Source: Candidatus Synechococcus calcipolaris G9
Lineage (GTDB): Bacteria; Cyanobacteriota; Cyanobacteriia; Thermosynechococcales; Thermosynechococcaceae
Length of the DNA stretch: 64,000 nucleotides
Direction: 5' to 3'
Assembly (NCBI RefSeq): GCF_029582805.1
Contig: NZ_JAKKUT010000002.1
Span: 434,001 to 498,000, forward strand
A program made the position numbers and the translations under genes. Positions within the stretch are counted from its first letter, which is position 1, and each line of letters begins with the position of its first letter. Under the pieces are notes generated by a model. That model worked only from the letters and a program-made list of their open reading frames with translations, was not told the DNA's origin and did no database searches. Positions 15,321 to 24,033 of the stretch are shown piece by piece.

Positions 15321-17813
15321 CTATCGCAGGTCAACCCCCAGAAATCGATCTAAAACCCGGTATCGCCAAAAGGAACGTAATCCTAGGGCCCAGGCCAGAA
15401 CCACCAGACCAATGAAACCAAAATCAATGAACCTCAAGAGGTCTAGGTCGAAAAAGCGACGCAGGGGCGGCCAAAACATCACCCAAATAAACGCCGCCGC
15501 CATCGTTAAAACAAGGGTTACATAGCGTTTATTGCCACTGAGGGGAGAACCTCCCACCCACATCCGCGCGGGGGGCTTGAGAAATAAAATTAAAATTAAG
15601 GAACAGAACATTAGGGCCGTGACTAGGGCGGTACGGGCAATGGTCAAACTATGGCGCAGGTCATTCACCGTAATAATCCGGGTGGCTTCTTCTAAGCTGA
15701 GGCTGCCCTGCAAAATTTCAAATAGGGGGGTCATTTGCCAGGCAATATAGCCCAAATACACCAAAATTCCCACCAGAGTCACACTAATGGTGGCTGGCAG
15801 GACAAAGTGCAGCAGGGAGCGAATGAGGGATTTATGGCTGCGGGGGCCGGGTATGGCCCAATAGGCTACCCCTAGGGTGGGAATGCCCACGCCCAGTAGG
15901 GTCAGTAAGGAATTATGGACAATCAGCAGCGGAAAGGCCCGGCCTGCCATCACCGTAATTAAGGAAAGAAGGGCAAAGCTGAAGACCCGCACCATAAACA
16001 GTTTGGTGACATCTTGGATACCGTTATAGATACGTTGCCCCTCCCGGAATGCGGCGGGTAAAGCAGAAAAGGCGTCTTCAAGGAGTACAATATCCGCCAC
16101 GTTGCGGGTGATGGCACTGCCACTTTCCATGGCAATCCCTACGTTGGCCTGCTTGAGGGAGAGAACGTCATTGACCCCATCCCCAATCATGGCCACATGG
16201 CGGCCCCGCTGTCGCAGACTTTTCACTAGCTTGGCTTTTTGATCCGGGGTAATCCGGCCAAAAATGGTGGCATCCACGGCCGTTTGCTCAAAGGTGGGAT
16301 CATCCATCTGGGCAAGGTCGGCCCCGGATACGGCGATCGCCCCAGCAGGCATTCCCACTTGTTTGGCCAGGGCCTTCACAGTACCAGCATGATCCCCAGA
16401 GATAATCTTGACATCAATCCCCGCCTGTTGAAATCGCCCTAGAACTGTTTCACAGTCTGGCCGCAGGCGATCGCCAATCCAAAGGACGGCTAAGGGAATC
16501 CTATTCGCAGGCAATTCAGGATTTTCACTGCCCTCGGGCCATTGGGGATCGGTGGCCGCCTGGGCAAAGAGTAAGACCCGTAACCCTTGGGCCATTCCTG
16601 ATTCCAGGTAGAGATCCACCTCTTCACTGCGCTGATCCACGGGCAGCAAAACATCCGGTGCCCCCAGCAGATAGGAATGGGACTCCGATGCAAAGCCTTG
16701 GGCACTCCACTTGTAGGCCGAGGAAAAGGGAATTTCCAACCGTAGGGGTCGGGCCGGCCCAGGGCAAGCGGCCCCAAGGGCCAAACTGGTTTGATTAGGG
16801 CTGGTGGAACTGGCGGCAAAGTCAGCTAGATAGGCTCGAATAGTCTCCTTCTCTACCCCACCTAGGGGATGAATCTCCTGTAATTGCAATTCATTGGTGG
16901 TCAATGTACCGGTTTTATCCAGACAGAGCACATCCACACTACTGAGGGACTCCATGGCATTGGCCTGCTGCACCAACACCTGCTGCTGGGAGATCCGCAA
17001 GGCTCCTAGGGCGTAGGCAAGGGTAATGGTCAGGTAAAGGCCCACCGGAACTAAGCCCGCCACCACCGCCGCTGTTTGCACACTCATGGCAAAGGAGGTT
17101 AGTCCCACCAGTAGGGAGAGCAGCACTAAAATCCAGAGAAAAATAGCTAGGGCGAGAATGACCCGAATAATCAGGTTAATTTCCCGTTGCAGGGGGGTGA
17201 GTTTACGATGGTGAACCTTGGCCTCGGCGGTGAGTTGATTGGCGGTACTGGCAGCCCCTACTTTTTCAGCCCGATAGGCGGCACTGCCACTGACACAAAA
17301 GCTCCCGGAATAGACCCCATCCCCCGCCTGCTTAACAATGCGATCGGATTCTCCGGTGAGCAGGGATTCATCCACCTGCATTTGGCCGGAACCAACGACC
17401 ACACCATCCACCACGATTTGATCCCCTGGTTGAGCCAAGAGAATATCCCCCTGAACCACGGCGGCGGGATCAATGATCTGCTCCTGGCGATCGCGAATGA
17501 CGGTGACGCGGGGCCGGGTTAAAAGGGCAATTTGATCCAGTTGTTGCTTGGCCCGCATTTCTTGGATCACACTGATAATCGTATTCAGGAACACCACGAG
17601 GACAATGGCAATCACATCCCCAGGACGACCCAAAATCACCAGAACTAAGCTGATAAAGAAAAAGACCCCATTGATAAATGTGAGAAAATTTTCCCGCAAA
17701 ATATCTTTGTAGGAGCGATTGGACTCCTTCCCTTGGGCATTGGTTAATCCGGCCTCTTGGCAGGCAATGACCTCCGCCGTTGTTAAACCAATCAACTCTG
17801 ATACATCTGACAT
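15321..17813 (-). CDS. Cation-transporting P-type ATPase (CtpE-like)
   Basis: 830 residues. Actuator motif DESLLTGES, phosphorylation motif DKTGTLT, hinge MIGDGVNDVLSLKQANVGIAM, with membrane segments around residues 42-80, 215-275 and six toward the C-terminus. No N-terminal heavy-metal domain is present. The M4 motif reads PVGL rather than PEGL (Ca) or CPC (heavy metals), as in the CtpE-like subgroup, so ion choice is not certain. It would pump a cation across the cytoplasmic or thylakoid membrane. A universal stress protein gene lies 42 bp upstream on the same strand. Confidence 0.88.
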   Translation of the reverse strand: MSDVSELIGLTTAEVIACQEAGLTNAQGKESNRSYKDILRENFLTFINGVFFFISLVLVILGRPGDVIAIVLVVFLNTIISVIQEMRAKQQLDQIALLTRPRVTVIRDRQEQIIDPAAVVQGDILLAQPGDQIVVDGVVVGSGQMQVDESLLTGESDRIVKQAGDGVYSGSFCVSGSAAYRAEKVGAASTANQLTAEAKVHHRKLTPLQREINLIIRVILALAIFLWILVLLSLLVGLTSFAMSVQTAAVVAGLVPVGLYLTITLAYALGALRISQQQVLVQQANAMESLSSVDVLCLDKTGTLTTNELQLQEIHPLGGVEKETIRAYLADFAASSTSPNQTSLALGAACPGPARPLRLEIPFSSAYKWSAQGFASESHSYLLGAPDVLLPVDQRSEEVDLYLESGMAQGLRVLLFAQAATDPQWPEGSENPELPANRIPLAVLWIGDRLRPDCETVLGRFQQAGIDVKIISGDHAGTVKALAKQVGMPAGAIAVSGADLAQMDDPTFEQTAVDATIFGRITPDQKAKLVKSLRQRGRHVAMIGDGVNDVLSLKQANVGIAMESGSAITRNVADIVLLEDAFSALPAAFREGQRIYNGIQDVTKLFMVRVFSFALLSLITVMAGRAFPLLIVHNSLLTLLGVGIPTLGVAYWAIPGPRSHKSLIRSLLHFVLPATISVTLVGILVYLGYIAWQMTPLFEILQGSLSLEEATRIITVNDLRHSLTIARTALVTALMFCSLILILFLKPPARMWVGGSPLSGNKRYVTLVLTMAAAFIWVMFWPPLRRFFDLDLLRFIDFGFIGLVVLAWALGLRSFWRYRVLDRFLGVDLR

Positions 17814-17855
17814 AGGGAATTTACCGAGGTGATGGATCTAGGTCTATCTATAATG

Positions 17856-18278
17856 TCAAACAGGCTTAACAACGAAAACGGAACAGGGGGCATCCGCCAC
17901 CACGGCCCCACTCACGGAACCTTGAACAACCCGTCGCATTCCCGTAAGTCCGCGGGTTCCGAGGATAATTAAATCGGCGGCGTAAATATTTGCTAAACGT
18001 ATAATTTCCTCTGCCGGGTCTCCGGTGACAATTTCAATTTTGGCGGCGGCGGGGAGTTGGCTTTGAAACCGATGCAGATGTTCTTCAATGGCTCGGTAGG
18101 TTCCCTGGGGATGGGCGGAGGGGCGATCGGCGGGACTATCAAATCCAGACTCCGATGGGGAAATGACATGGGAAAGAATCACCTGGGTATCCGCATCAAT
18201 GGGTAGCTGATACAGGGCTTCCATGACCCGCTCCGAAAAGTCTGTCATATCCAAGGCAATCAGAATCGTATTAAACAT
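17856..18278 (-). CDS. Universal stress protein, UspA family
   Basis: 140 residues. ILIALDMTDFSERVMEAL at the N-terminus, and the ATP-binding Walker-like motif G-x2-G-x9-G-S near the C-terminus (GTRGLTGMRRVVQGSVSGAV), ending CSVFVVKP. The motif places it in the nucleotide-binding UspA subclass. It is adjacent to the P-type ATPase gene and probably co-transcribed with it. Confidence 0.9.
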   Translation of the reverse strand: MFNTILIALDMTDFSERVMEALYQLPIDADTQVILSHVISPSESGFDSPADRPSAHPQGTYRAIEEHLHRFQSQLPAAAKIEIVTGDPAEEIIRLANIYAADLIILGTRGLTGMRRVVQGSVSGAVVADAPCSVFVVKPV

Positions 18279-18349
18279 CCCCAGAAATCCCGCAACGGTG
18301 CTGACTTTTCAGTGTGCCATTAATTGAACTTGCTAGCATCGTGGTTACT

Positions 18350-19174
18350 TCATACACGTAGGAAGTCAAGTAAATCTTGGTTGAGTTGGTCTTTATGGGT
18401 ATCTGTCAGACCATGGGGCGCACCAGGATAAATTTTCAGAGTTGCATTTTTCACCAGTTTGGCGGCGGCAAGGGCCGAGGTATCTATTGGGACAATTTGA
18501 TCATCATCCCCATGAATAATAAGGGTTGGAATATCAAAGGCTTTCAAGTCTTCGGTGAAATCTGTTTCCGAAAAGGCTTTAATGCAATCTAAAGCATTTT
18601 TATGGCCCGACTGCATTCCCTGTAACCAGAACCAGTCGATCATTCCCTGGGATACCGCTGCTCCAGGACGATTAAACCCAAAGAAGGGGCCACTGGCTAA
18701 ATCGCGATAGAGTTGGGAGCGATCGCTCAAAGATGCTGCCCGCAAACTATCAAAAACGGAGATCGGTAATCCTTGGGGATTTGCAGCTGTTTGCACCATT
18801 AATGGTGGAACCGCAGAAATAAGCGCAGCTTTCGCAACACAACCTGTTCCATGACGGCCAATATAGCGGCTAATTTCACCGCCCCCCGTTGAAAAACCCA
18901 CGAGGACAATATTCTGTAAACCTAGGGTTGTAATCAAAGTTGCTAAGTCATCGGCATAGGTATTCATCTCGTTACCCTGCCAAGGTTGACTCGAACGCCC
19001 ATGTCCGCGGCGATCGTGGGCAATACAGCGATAGCCGTGGGAGGCTAAAAACAACATTTGGGCTTCCCAGCTATCACTACTGAGGGGCCAGCCATGGCTA
19101 AAAACGACCGGCTGACCTGTACCCCAATCTTTGTAATAAATATCCGTACCATCCGCCAGACTTAGTTTGCCCAT
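18350..19174 (-). CDS. Alpha/beta hydrolase (non-heme chloroperoxidase/arylesterase type)
   Basis: 274 residues. Oxyanion segment [24 protein letters not shown], nucleophile elbow GFSTGGGE (Ser in G-x-S-x-G), acid in [11 protein letters not shown] and His in [10 protein letters not shown] complete the triad. This group hydrolyses esters and can act as a cofactor-free perhydrolase in vitro; the natural substrate is unknown. Standard length for the family. Confidence 0.9.
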   Translation of the reverse strand: MGKLSLADGTDIYYKDWGTGQPVVFSHGWPLSSDSWEAQMLFLASHGYRCIAHDRRGHGRSSQPWQGNEMNTYADDLATLITTLGLQNIVLVGFSTGGGEISRYIGRHGTGCVAKAALISAVPPLMVQTAANPQGLPISVFDSLRAASLSDRSQLYRDLASGPFFGFNRPGAAVSQGMIDWFWLQGMQSGHKNALDCIKAFSETDFTEDLKAFDIPTLIIHGDDDQIVPIDTSALAAAKLVKNATLKIYPGAPHGLTDTHKDQLNQDLLDFLRV

Positions 19175-19365
19175 GATCGCAACTCGCTTGAATGAACTGC
19201 TTAGAATTTTCCGCTATCTAGTTAGCCTTTACCAATTCATCTATGGTAGGGCAAGCCATCCTTGCCGGTGCTATTCCCATAACTCACTATCTTCGGGATG
19301 ATGTACTGAACCCATGGGCACAAATGCTGCGGCTGTCGCCTGTTTCCTTAGGATATTTCGGATAA

Positions 19366-19415
19366 GGGGGGTGTGGGGGCTTCGCCCCCAGCCAGGGGTT
19401 CCACCCCTGCACCCC
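19366..19415. repeat. GC-rich nested palindrome able to fold as a three-way junction
   Basis: An outer pair GGGGTG (19368-19373) / CACCCC (19410-19415) encloses two hairpins. The first is TGGGGGC-TTC-GCCCCCA (19374-19390); the second is CAGGGG-TTCCA-CCCCTG (19393-19409). All three stems are perfect. A short AACCA/TGGTT palindrome follows at about 19424. It resembles the GC-rich palindromic intergenic repeats of many cyanobacterial genomes. It lies in the 290-bp gap between two minus-strand genes and has no T-run, so it is not an ordinary terminator. Confidence 0.6.
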
Positions 19416-19464
19416 GTCCCAACCAAACCATTGGTTGCTATAGATCAAGATATTAAATATTAAT

Positions 19465-20826
19465 TTAAATAATTAAACCTTCTAAACGCTGACTCAGGGT
19501 CTTCGTCACCTCCTCAACGGCCTGGCGGGCACATTTACGATTACTGCGGTAGGTGGGCCAATAGTCATGGACGGGGATGGGTTCGCCAATGGTCATTTTC
19601 ACCCGGCGGGGCCCCAGCAAGGTGTTGCAGTCCGGCACTGTCCCCTCAATCCAGGAAAAGGTACGCCAGAGAATTAACAGTACCTCGCCAAAGCGATCCA
19701 TGGAGGGTTTTTCCCGGACATAGCTACCCGTCACCGAGGTAAACCGCTCCGCCAAACGCATGTGGCGCAGTCGCACATTGGCTTCTTCTGCTAACCAATT
19801 GGCGAGGCCCTTTTCAATGACCGAAAAGTCATCGGTATCGGAGCGATACATTCGATCCCAGGCCGCCTGCTCTAGGCGACGACAGCGATCGACAAACGTG
19901 GTGGCGGCTTTCAGGCCAAAATACCCCTCGGCAACATCTAAAATCACATTCAAGAGGCGTTGCAGTCGGGCCGCCAGTTGTTCATTGGCATCCGCCAATT
20001 CTGGCAGGGGTGGAAAGGTTTGCCGGTAGGAGGTGGCATAGAAGTCTTCGAGGCGATCGAGTAGGTGCAGGGCCAGGTTAAACAATCGTCGATAAAGGCT
20101 TTCTTGATCCGTGCCAATGGGGGCGGTGGTACAGCCTGCTTTTTTTTCCAGTTCGGTCATGACCGTTGCCAGGATGTCCCAGGAGGGTTCCGCCAAAAAG
20201 TATTGAATACCAATGGGGACAATATACACGGGTTGAGATCGCCCGGCTTTTTCTAAGTCTTCTAAGCACCAAAATCCTAACTGGGCCACCCCTGGCTCTA
20301 GGGGGGACACCCGTTCACTGTGGTCATTGGTGGATCCTTCCGGGGCCGCTGCCAAGGGAAATTCTCCCTCTAGCAACAACTGTCGCGCCGATCGCAGGGC
20401 TTGGGTGTCCAACTTACCGCGCATAATTGAACTTCCCCCCAAGCGTGCAAAGAGCCATCCGACACCATTACCGGCCCAGAGAGGAATGCCGCGATCGTAA
20501 ATAAAATAACTATTCACCGGCGATCGCAGGGCCACGCCCATTTTTTTAGCCTGGCGGGGCAGTAGATGCCAGAGGAGATAGCCCATACACAGGGGATCAT
20601 CCGTACTGGGGTGGCGAAAGGCGAGGATTAAACGCCCCTGGCCTGCCTGAAATTGTTGATAGAGATGGACGAGCTGCCCTAGATTGTCCGCTTCAATGGC
20701 GCGAATCTTCATTTTCCAACGCAGCCATGGTGGTAAAAGCTGGGCAAAGAACCACCAAACCCAGAAATTAAACTTTTGGGGCAAATACTGCAGGGGCGGC
20801 TGCACCTGACGAAAGGCACTAGACAT
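19465..20826 (-). CDS. 1-acyl-sn-glycerol-3-phosphate acyltransferase-like protein
   Basis: 453 residues, longer than a minimal PlsC. PlsC-type motifs: HPSTDD (His-x4-Asp catalytic pair, about residue 77), GGSSIMRG, and APEGSTND (the EGS-type motif). The N-terminus has an aromatic hydrophobic segment (FNFWVWWFFAQLLPPWL) suited to membrane contact. The C-terminal half (about 240-450) is specific to this cyanobacterial type. It would acylate glycerolipid intermediates. AAGGAG eight bases before the ATG supports the start. Confidence 0.82.
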   Translation of the reverse strand: MSSAFRQVQPPLQYLPQKFNFWVWWFFAQLLPPWLRWKMKIRAIEADNLGQLVHLYQQFQAGQGRLILAFRHPSTDDPLCMGYLLWHLLPRQAKKMGVALRSPVNSYFIYDRGIPLWAGNGVGWLFARLGGSSIMRGKLDTQALRSARQLLLEGEFPLAAAPEGSTNDHSERVSPLEPGVAQLGFWCLEDLEKAGRSQPVYIVPIGIQYFLAEPSWDILATVMTELEKKAGCTTAPIGTDQESLYRRLFNLALHLLDRLEDFYATSYRQTFPPLPELADANEQLAARLQRLLNVILDVAEGYFGLKAATTFVDRCRRLEQAAWDRMYRSDTDDFSVIEKGLANWLAEEANVRLRHMRLAERFTSVTGSYVREKPSMDRFGEVLLILWRTFSWIEGTVPDCNTLLGPRRVKMTIGEPIPVHDYWPTYRSNRKCARQAVEEVTKTLSQRLEGLII

Positions 20827-20959
20827 GGGAGTGACTCCTTAGGGAAGATGAAAGTAGAAACTTTAGAACTTTGAACTCCGAACTTTGCTCTGACTCTGCA
20901 TCACCCATGATGGTTATCAGGCAGTCTAGCACCCCTACCTAGAGGATTTGCCCGCCCCC

Positions 20960-21667
20960 ATGCCACCTTTACGACCGCATATTACCGTGATCCTAGCCAC
21001 CAGTCTGGATGGCAAACTGGCCAGTCATGCCGAACCAGATCAACGGATTGGCTCCCCGCGGGATTGGCACCATTTAGAACACCTTGTGGCCCAAACCGAT
21101 GGGATTTTATTTGGGGCGAATACCCTTAGGTTAGGGGGCACGGCCATGCGGGTCGTGGATCGGGCCCTAATTCAGGCCCGTCGCCAGCGCAAATTGCCAG
21201 ACCAACCCCAGCAGATTGTCTGTTCCGCCAGTGGCAATATTGATCCAGAGCTGCCTTTTTTTAGTCAGCCAGTGCGCCGCACTCTGTTGACAACCCCCCA
21301 GGGACAGGCCTCCTGGAAAAATAAACCCGGATTTGAGCAGATATGGGCAATGACAACCCCAGAGGGGGGCATTGATTGGCCGGGAGTGTTACAAAAAATG
21401 GCCGACCAAGGGATTCATTCCTTGGGAGTCTTAGGGGGCGGCATTTTAGTCACCAGTCTCTTTGAGCAGGGTCTTGTGGATAAATTTTGGCTCACCCTCT
21501 GTCCCCTAATCCTGGGAGGAACAACCTCTGCGGCGGCAATCGCTGGCTCCGGCTTTACCTTGGCCACGGCTCCCCGCTTCACCCTGCTGGAATCTCGACC
21601 CCAGGGCAATGAGGTCTTCCTACACTACCGTGTTGAGCCACCCCAGGGTGAATCACACCCAGGCTAA
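20960..21667 (+). CDS. RibD C-terminal-type reductase (riboflavin pathway-like)
   Basis: About 235 residues with only the RibD_C (dihydrofolate reductase-like) fold: PHITVILATSLDGKLA, DGILFGANTLRLGG, GVLGGGILVTSLFEQGLVDKFWLTLCPLILGG. The deaminase half of RibD is absent. The fold reduces the ribosyl group of 5-amino-6-ribosylaminouracil phosphate in riboflavin synthesis. Stand-alone members may do this or another NADPH-dependent reduction. Start uncertain between TTG 20948 (GAGGA close by) and ATG 20960. Confidence 0.82.
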   Translation: MPPLRPHITVILATSLDGKLASHAEPDQRIGSPRDWHHLEHLVAQTDGILFGANTLRLGGTAMRVVDRALIQARRQRKLPDQPQQIVCSASGNIDPELPFFSQPVRRTLLTTPQGQASWKNKPGFEQIWAMTTPEGGIDWPGVLQKMADQGIHSLGVLGGGILVTSLFEQGLVDKFWLTLCPLILGGTTSAAAIAGSGFTLATAPRFTLLESRPQGNEVFLHYRVEPPQGESHPG

Positions 21668-21689
21668 GGCTACCCATCAATCACAAAAA

Positions 21690-22187
21690 TCACAAACCAA
21701 TTACATATTTCCGCCATTCCGCATGGGTTCCGGTGCGGACGTGCTTGGTGACTTCAAAATAGAGGCTACTAATGGGGCGGCGGGGGGTTTGATGGAGGGG
21801 CATCTGAGCTTCCTTGGGGGTGCGATTGCCCTTTTTCACATTGCAGCGCACACAGGCCGTTACCATATTTTCCCAGGTATCACCGCCCCCCCGAGATTTG
21901 GGAATCACGTGATCCAGGGTTAAATCGTCACCGCTGTAACTACAGTATTGACAGGAATGACCATCTCGATGCAAGATATTACGTCGGGTCAGGGGAATTT
22001 CTTTATAGGGCATGGTGACGTAGTAGCGGAGCCGAATTACCGTTGGCAAGGGAAAGTCTTCGTAGATATACTTGCCGTTATGCTCAATTTGTTCCGCTTT
22101 ACCCTTAATTAAAAGGACAACGGCTCGTTGCCAACTCGTAATGTTGAGTGGTTCATAGGAGGCATTAAGAACCAAAACCTTGGCCAT
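21690..22187 (-). CDS. HNH endonuclease
   Basis: 165 residues. CQYC...CVRCN zinc pairs flank the HNH core LTLDHVIPKSRGGGDTWENMVTACVRCN. The preceding segment (MAKVLVLNASYEPLNITSWQRAVVLLIKGKAE) is typical of a widely conserved bacterial HNH group. Its cellular role is unknown, and it is not linked to an intron or phage here. ATG 22187 gives the conserved N-terminus; the longer frame from 22223 is not conserved in character. Confidence 0.88.
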   Translation of the reverse strand: MAKVLVLNASYEPLNITSWQRAVVLLIKGKAEQIEHNGKYIYEDFPLPTVIRLRYYVTMPYKEIPLTRRNILHRDGHSCQYCSYSGDDLTLDHVIPKSRGGGDTWENMVTACVRCNVKKGNRTPKEAQMPLHQTPRRPISSLYFEVTKHVRTGTHAEWRKYVIGL

Positions 22188-22387
22188 ACCAGTTGACGAG
22201 CAGAATCTTCCAGATATTACCATAACTCATGCCAAAAACTTGGCGATCGCCCAGATTGAGTGAAATTCCATTCCTGCAACCAACAAAATGGAGTGAAGAA
22301 GGGCTTGACATGGTTTGGTAGAATCCAATCAGGCAAGTTACGCCTATATTGGGCGGCCCATGAACGAGAACCGAAGGTTAATCCACT

Positions 22388-22933
22388 GTGGCGGAACCCA
22401 TTTTTTGGCTAGCACTCTCACTTCTGCTCGTTGCTATCTGTTTAGCGGCGGTGTTGATTGCAGCCTTGCCCGCTTTTATGGAATTGGCCCGGGCAGCCCG
22501 CAGTGCGGAAAAACTCTTTGATACCCTAGGTCGGGAATTGCCCCCCACCCTAGAAGCAATCCGGCTCACAGGCTTAGAAATTAGTGATCTAACCGACGAC
22601 ATTAATGATGGGGTGCAAAGTGCCACCCAGGTGGTGCGCCAAGTGGATAAGGGTATCAGCTCTGCCAAAAAACAAGTTGAAGAGGCAAAGGTGACAACCC
22701 GCAGTGTCATGGCCGGTGTCAAAGCAGCCTGGAAGACCTGGAATCGGCCCACGCAGCATCCAGCCCAGTTGAATCATCGCAGCAATCGTTCCCTGGCCTT
22801 TACCCCAGAACCAGATCCATTGTCCCCTGCTCTCAACCAAGATAGGGAGCCAGCCCTAGGTGAACAGTCTGCGGATTCGCCCATACCTGGGGCACAGGAA
22901 TCTAACTCGAACAGTCTAAACAAAGGCGAATAA
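22388..22933 (+). CDS. DUF948-type single-pass membrane protein
   Basis: 181 residues. One N-terminal membrane helix (residues 4-28), then a long helical region (LEISDLTDDINDGVQSATQVVRQVDKGISSAKKQ) like DUF948 coiled coils, then a Pro/Ser/Gln-rich tail. GTG start with GAAGG ten bases upstream. The 3' end overlaps holA, on the opposite strand, by 32 bp. Function unknown; probably a membrane-anchored structural or stress protein. Confidence 0.72.
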   Translation: MAEPIFWLALSLLLVAICLAAVLIAALPAFMELARAARSAEKLFDTLGRELPPTLEAIRLTGLEISDLTDDINDGVQSATQVVRQVDKGISSAKKQVEEAKVTTRSVMAGVKAAWKTWNRPTQHPAQLNHRSNRSLAFTPEPDPLSPALNQDREPALGEQSADSPIPGAQESNSNSLNKGE

Positions 22934-23879
22934 TGCCGGTGGTTAGGGTTTGCTCTGCATCTCGCCCCTGCTTCAGTTGGCTTTCAATGTTCAGGAGGGT
23001 GGGCAGACAAGCTTTAAGGGCCGCCAAAGGGGTATTTTTAATTTCTTTTTGAATAAAATAGATGCGCTTCGGATTTCCGACATCGGCAAGGCGGGCAATG
23101 ACAGTGTTATCCCGTTCGCGATCGCTGGTGAGGAGTTTAACCCAAAGCCAGGTGCGAAACTGTCGGGTCAGGGTGGCCATTAAACGTAGGGGAGGTTCAT
23201 TTTGGCGGAGTAAATCACTGAGTAACTCTAGGGCTGTACCCCTATCTCCTGCCAGGATGGTACTGGCCAAGCGCAAACTATTTTGGGTCGTGACGGTGAC
23301 GAGGGCCGCCACCTGTTCCGGTTGAATGGTGGTACTTCCGGCATAGAGACGCAGTTTTTCCAGTTCGTTGTGGAGTTGCCGTGTATCGTTTCCCACGGCT
23401 TCCGCCAGTAGTTCAACGGCAGCGGCGGAGAGATTTACCCCCAGGGTTTTAGCCGCCTGCACCACGGCCGTTTCTAGTTCCTCGGTTTTCCAGGGGGGAA
23501 TGGGGCTAAATTCCTGAAATTGGCCGTGCTTTTGCAGAAGTTTCACCACCTTGCTGCGACCATCGGGTTTTTGGGAACTGGTGAGAAGTAAATGGCATTC
23601 CGGCGGAATATGGGGCAGGGTCAGACTCAATTCTTCCAGTAAATCAGCACTACAACGTTGACCCAGATGGGTATTGGCTAACCAAACGAGGCGATCGCCA
23701 CCGCCAAAGGGTAGGGTAAGAACTTGACTGAGGGCTTGCTGGGTTGACTCCGTTTGATCACCAGGCAATTTTTCATAATTAAAACTAACCCACGCCTGAT
23801 CCAACAGACGATCTCGGAGGGCTTGTACCGCCTGCTGAAGGCGAAAACTATCTTCACCCCAATAAAAATAAATGCCCAT
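22902..23879 (-). CDS. holA: DNA polymerase III delta subunit
   Basis: 325 residues. N-terminal MGIYFYWGEDSFRLQQAVQALRDRL, then CHLLLTSSQKPDGRSKVVKLL, AVGNDTRQLHNELEKLRLY and a helical C-terminal collar domain ending in the typical LESQLKQGRDAEQTLTTGIIRLC. Delta opens the beta clamp as part of the clamp loader. Convergent with the DUF948 gene; the two coding ends overlap by 32 bp. Confidence 0.9.
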   Translation of the reverse strand: MGIYFYWGEDSFRLQQAVQALRDRLLDQAWVSFNYEKLPGDQTESTQQALSQVLTLPFGGGDRLVWLANTHLGQRCSADLLEELSLTLPHIPPECHLLLTSSQKPDGRSKVVKLLQKHGQFQEFSPIPPWKTEELETAVVQAAKTLGVNLSAAAVELLAEAVGNDTRQLHNELEKLRLYAGSTTIQPEQVAALVTVTTQNSLRLASTILAGDRGTALELLSDLLRQNEPPLRLMATLTRQFRTWLWVKLLTSDRERDNTVIARLADVGNPKRIYFIQKEIKNTPLAALKACLPTLLNIESQLKQGRDAEQTLTTGIIRLCLDCSS

Positions 23880-23948
23880 AATTCACCGAGAAGCTCTTTT
23901 TCGATAGGGAATCAAAAATTTCAATTTTTCTTGTCTTTTGAGTAACAT

Positions 23949-23977
23949 TTGGCCACACTGGGGGAGAATGGTATAAT
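23949..23977 (+). promoter_or_regulatory. Candidate promoter of gpmI
   Basis: TTGGCC (23949-23954), a 17-bp spacer and a perfect TATAAT (23972-23977). Start of transcription would fall near 23984, giving a 50-nt leader before ATG 24034. Confidence 0.55.
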
Positions 23978-24033
23978 TTGCGACGTTAGACCCGTAACAA
24001 TTGATCCATATCGTAAGTCTAAGGTACGTCCCC

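Noticed and set aside
22301-22327. TTGACA and TAGAAT before the DUF948 gene as a promoter
   Set aside because: The spacer is about 8 bp; no good -10 box lies 16-18 bp from TTGACA.
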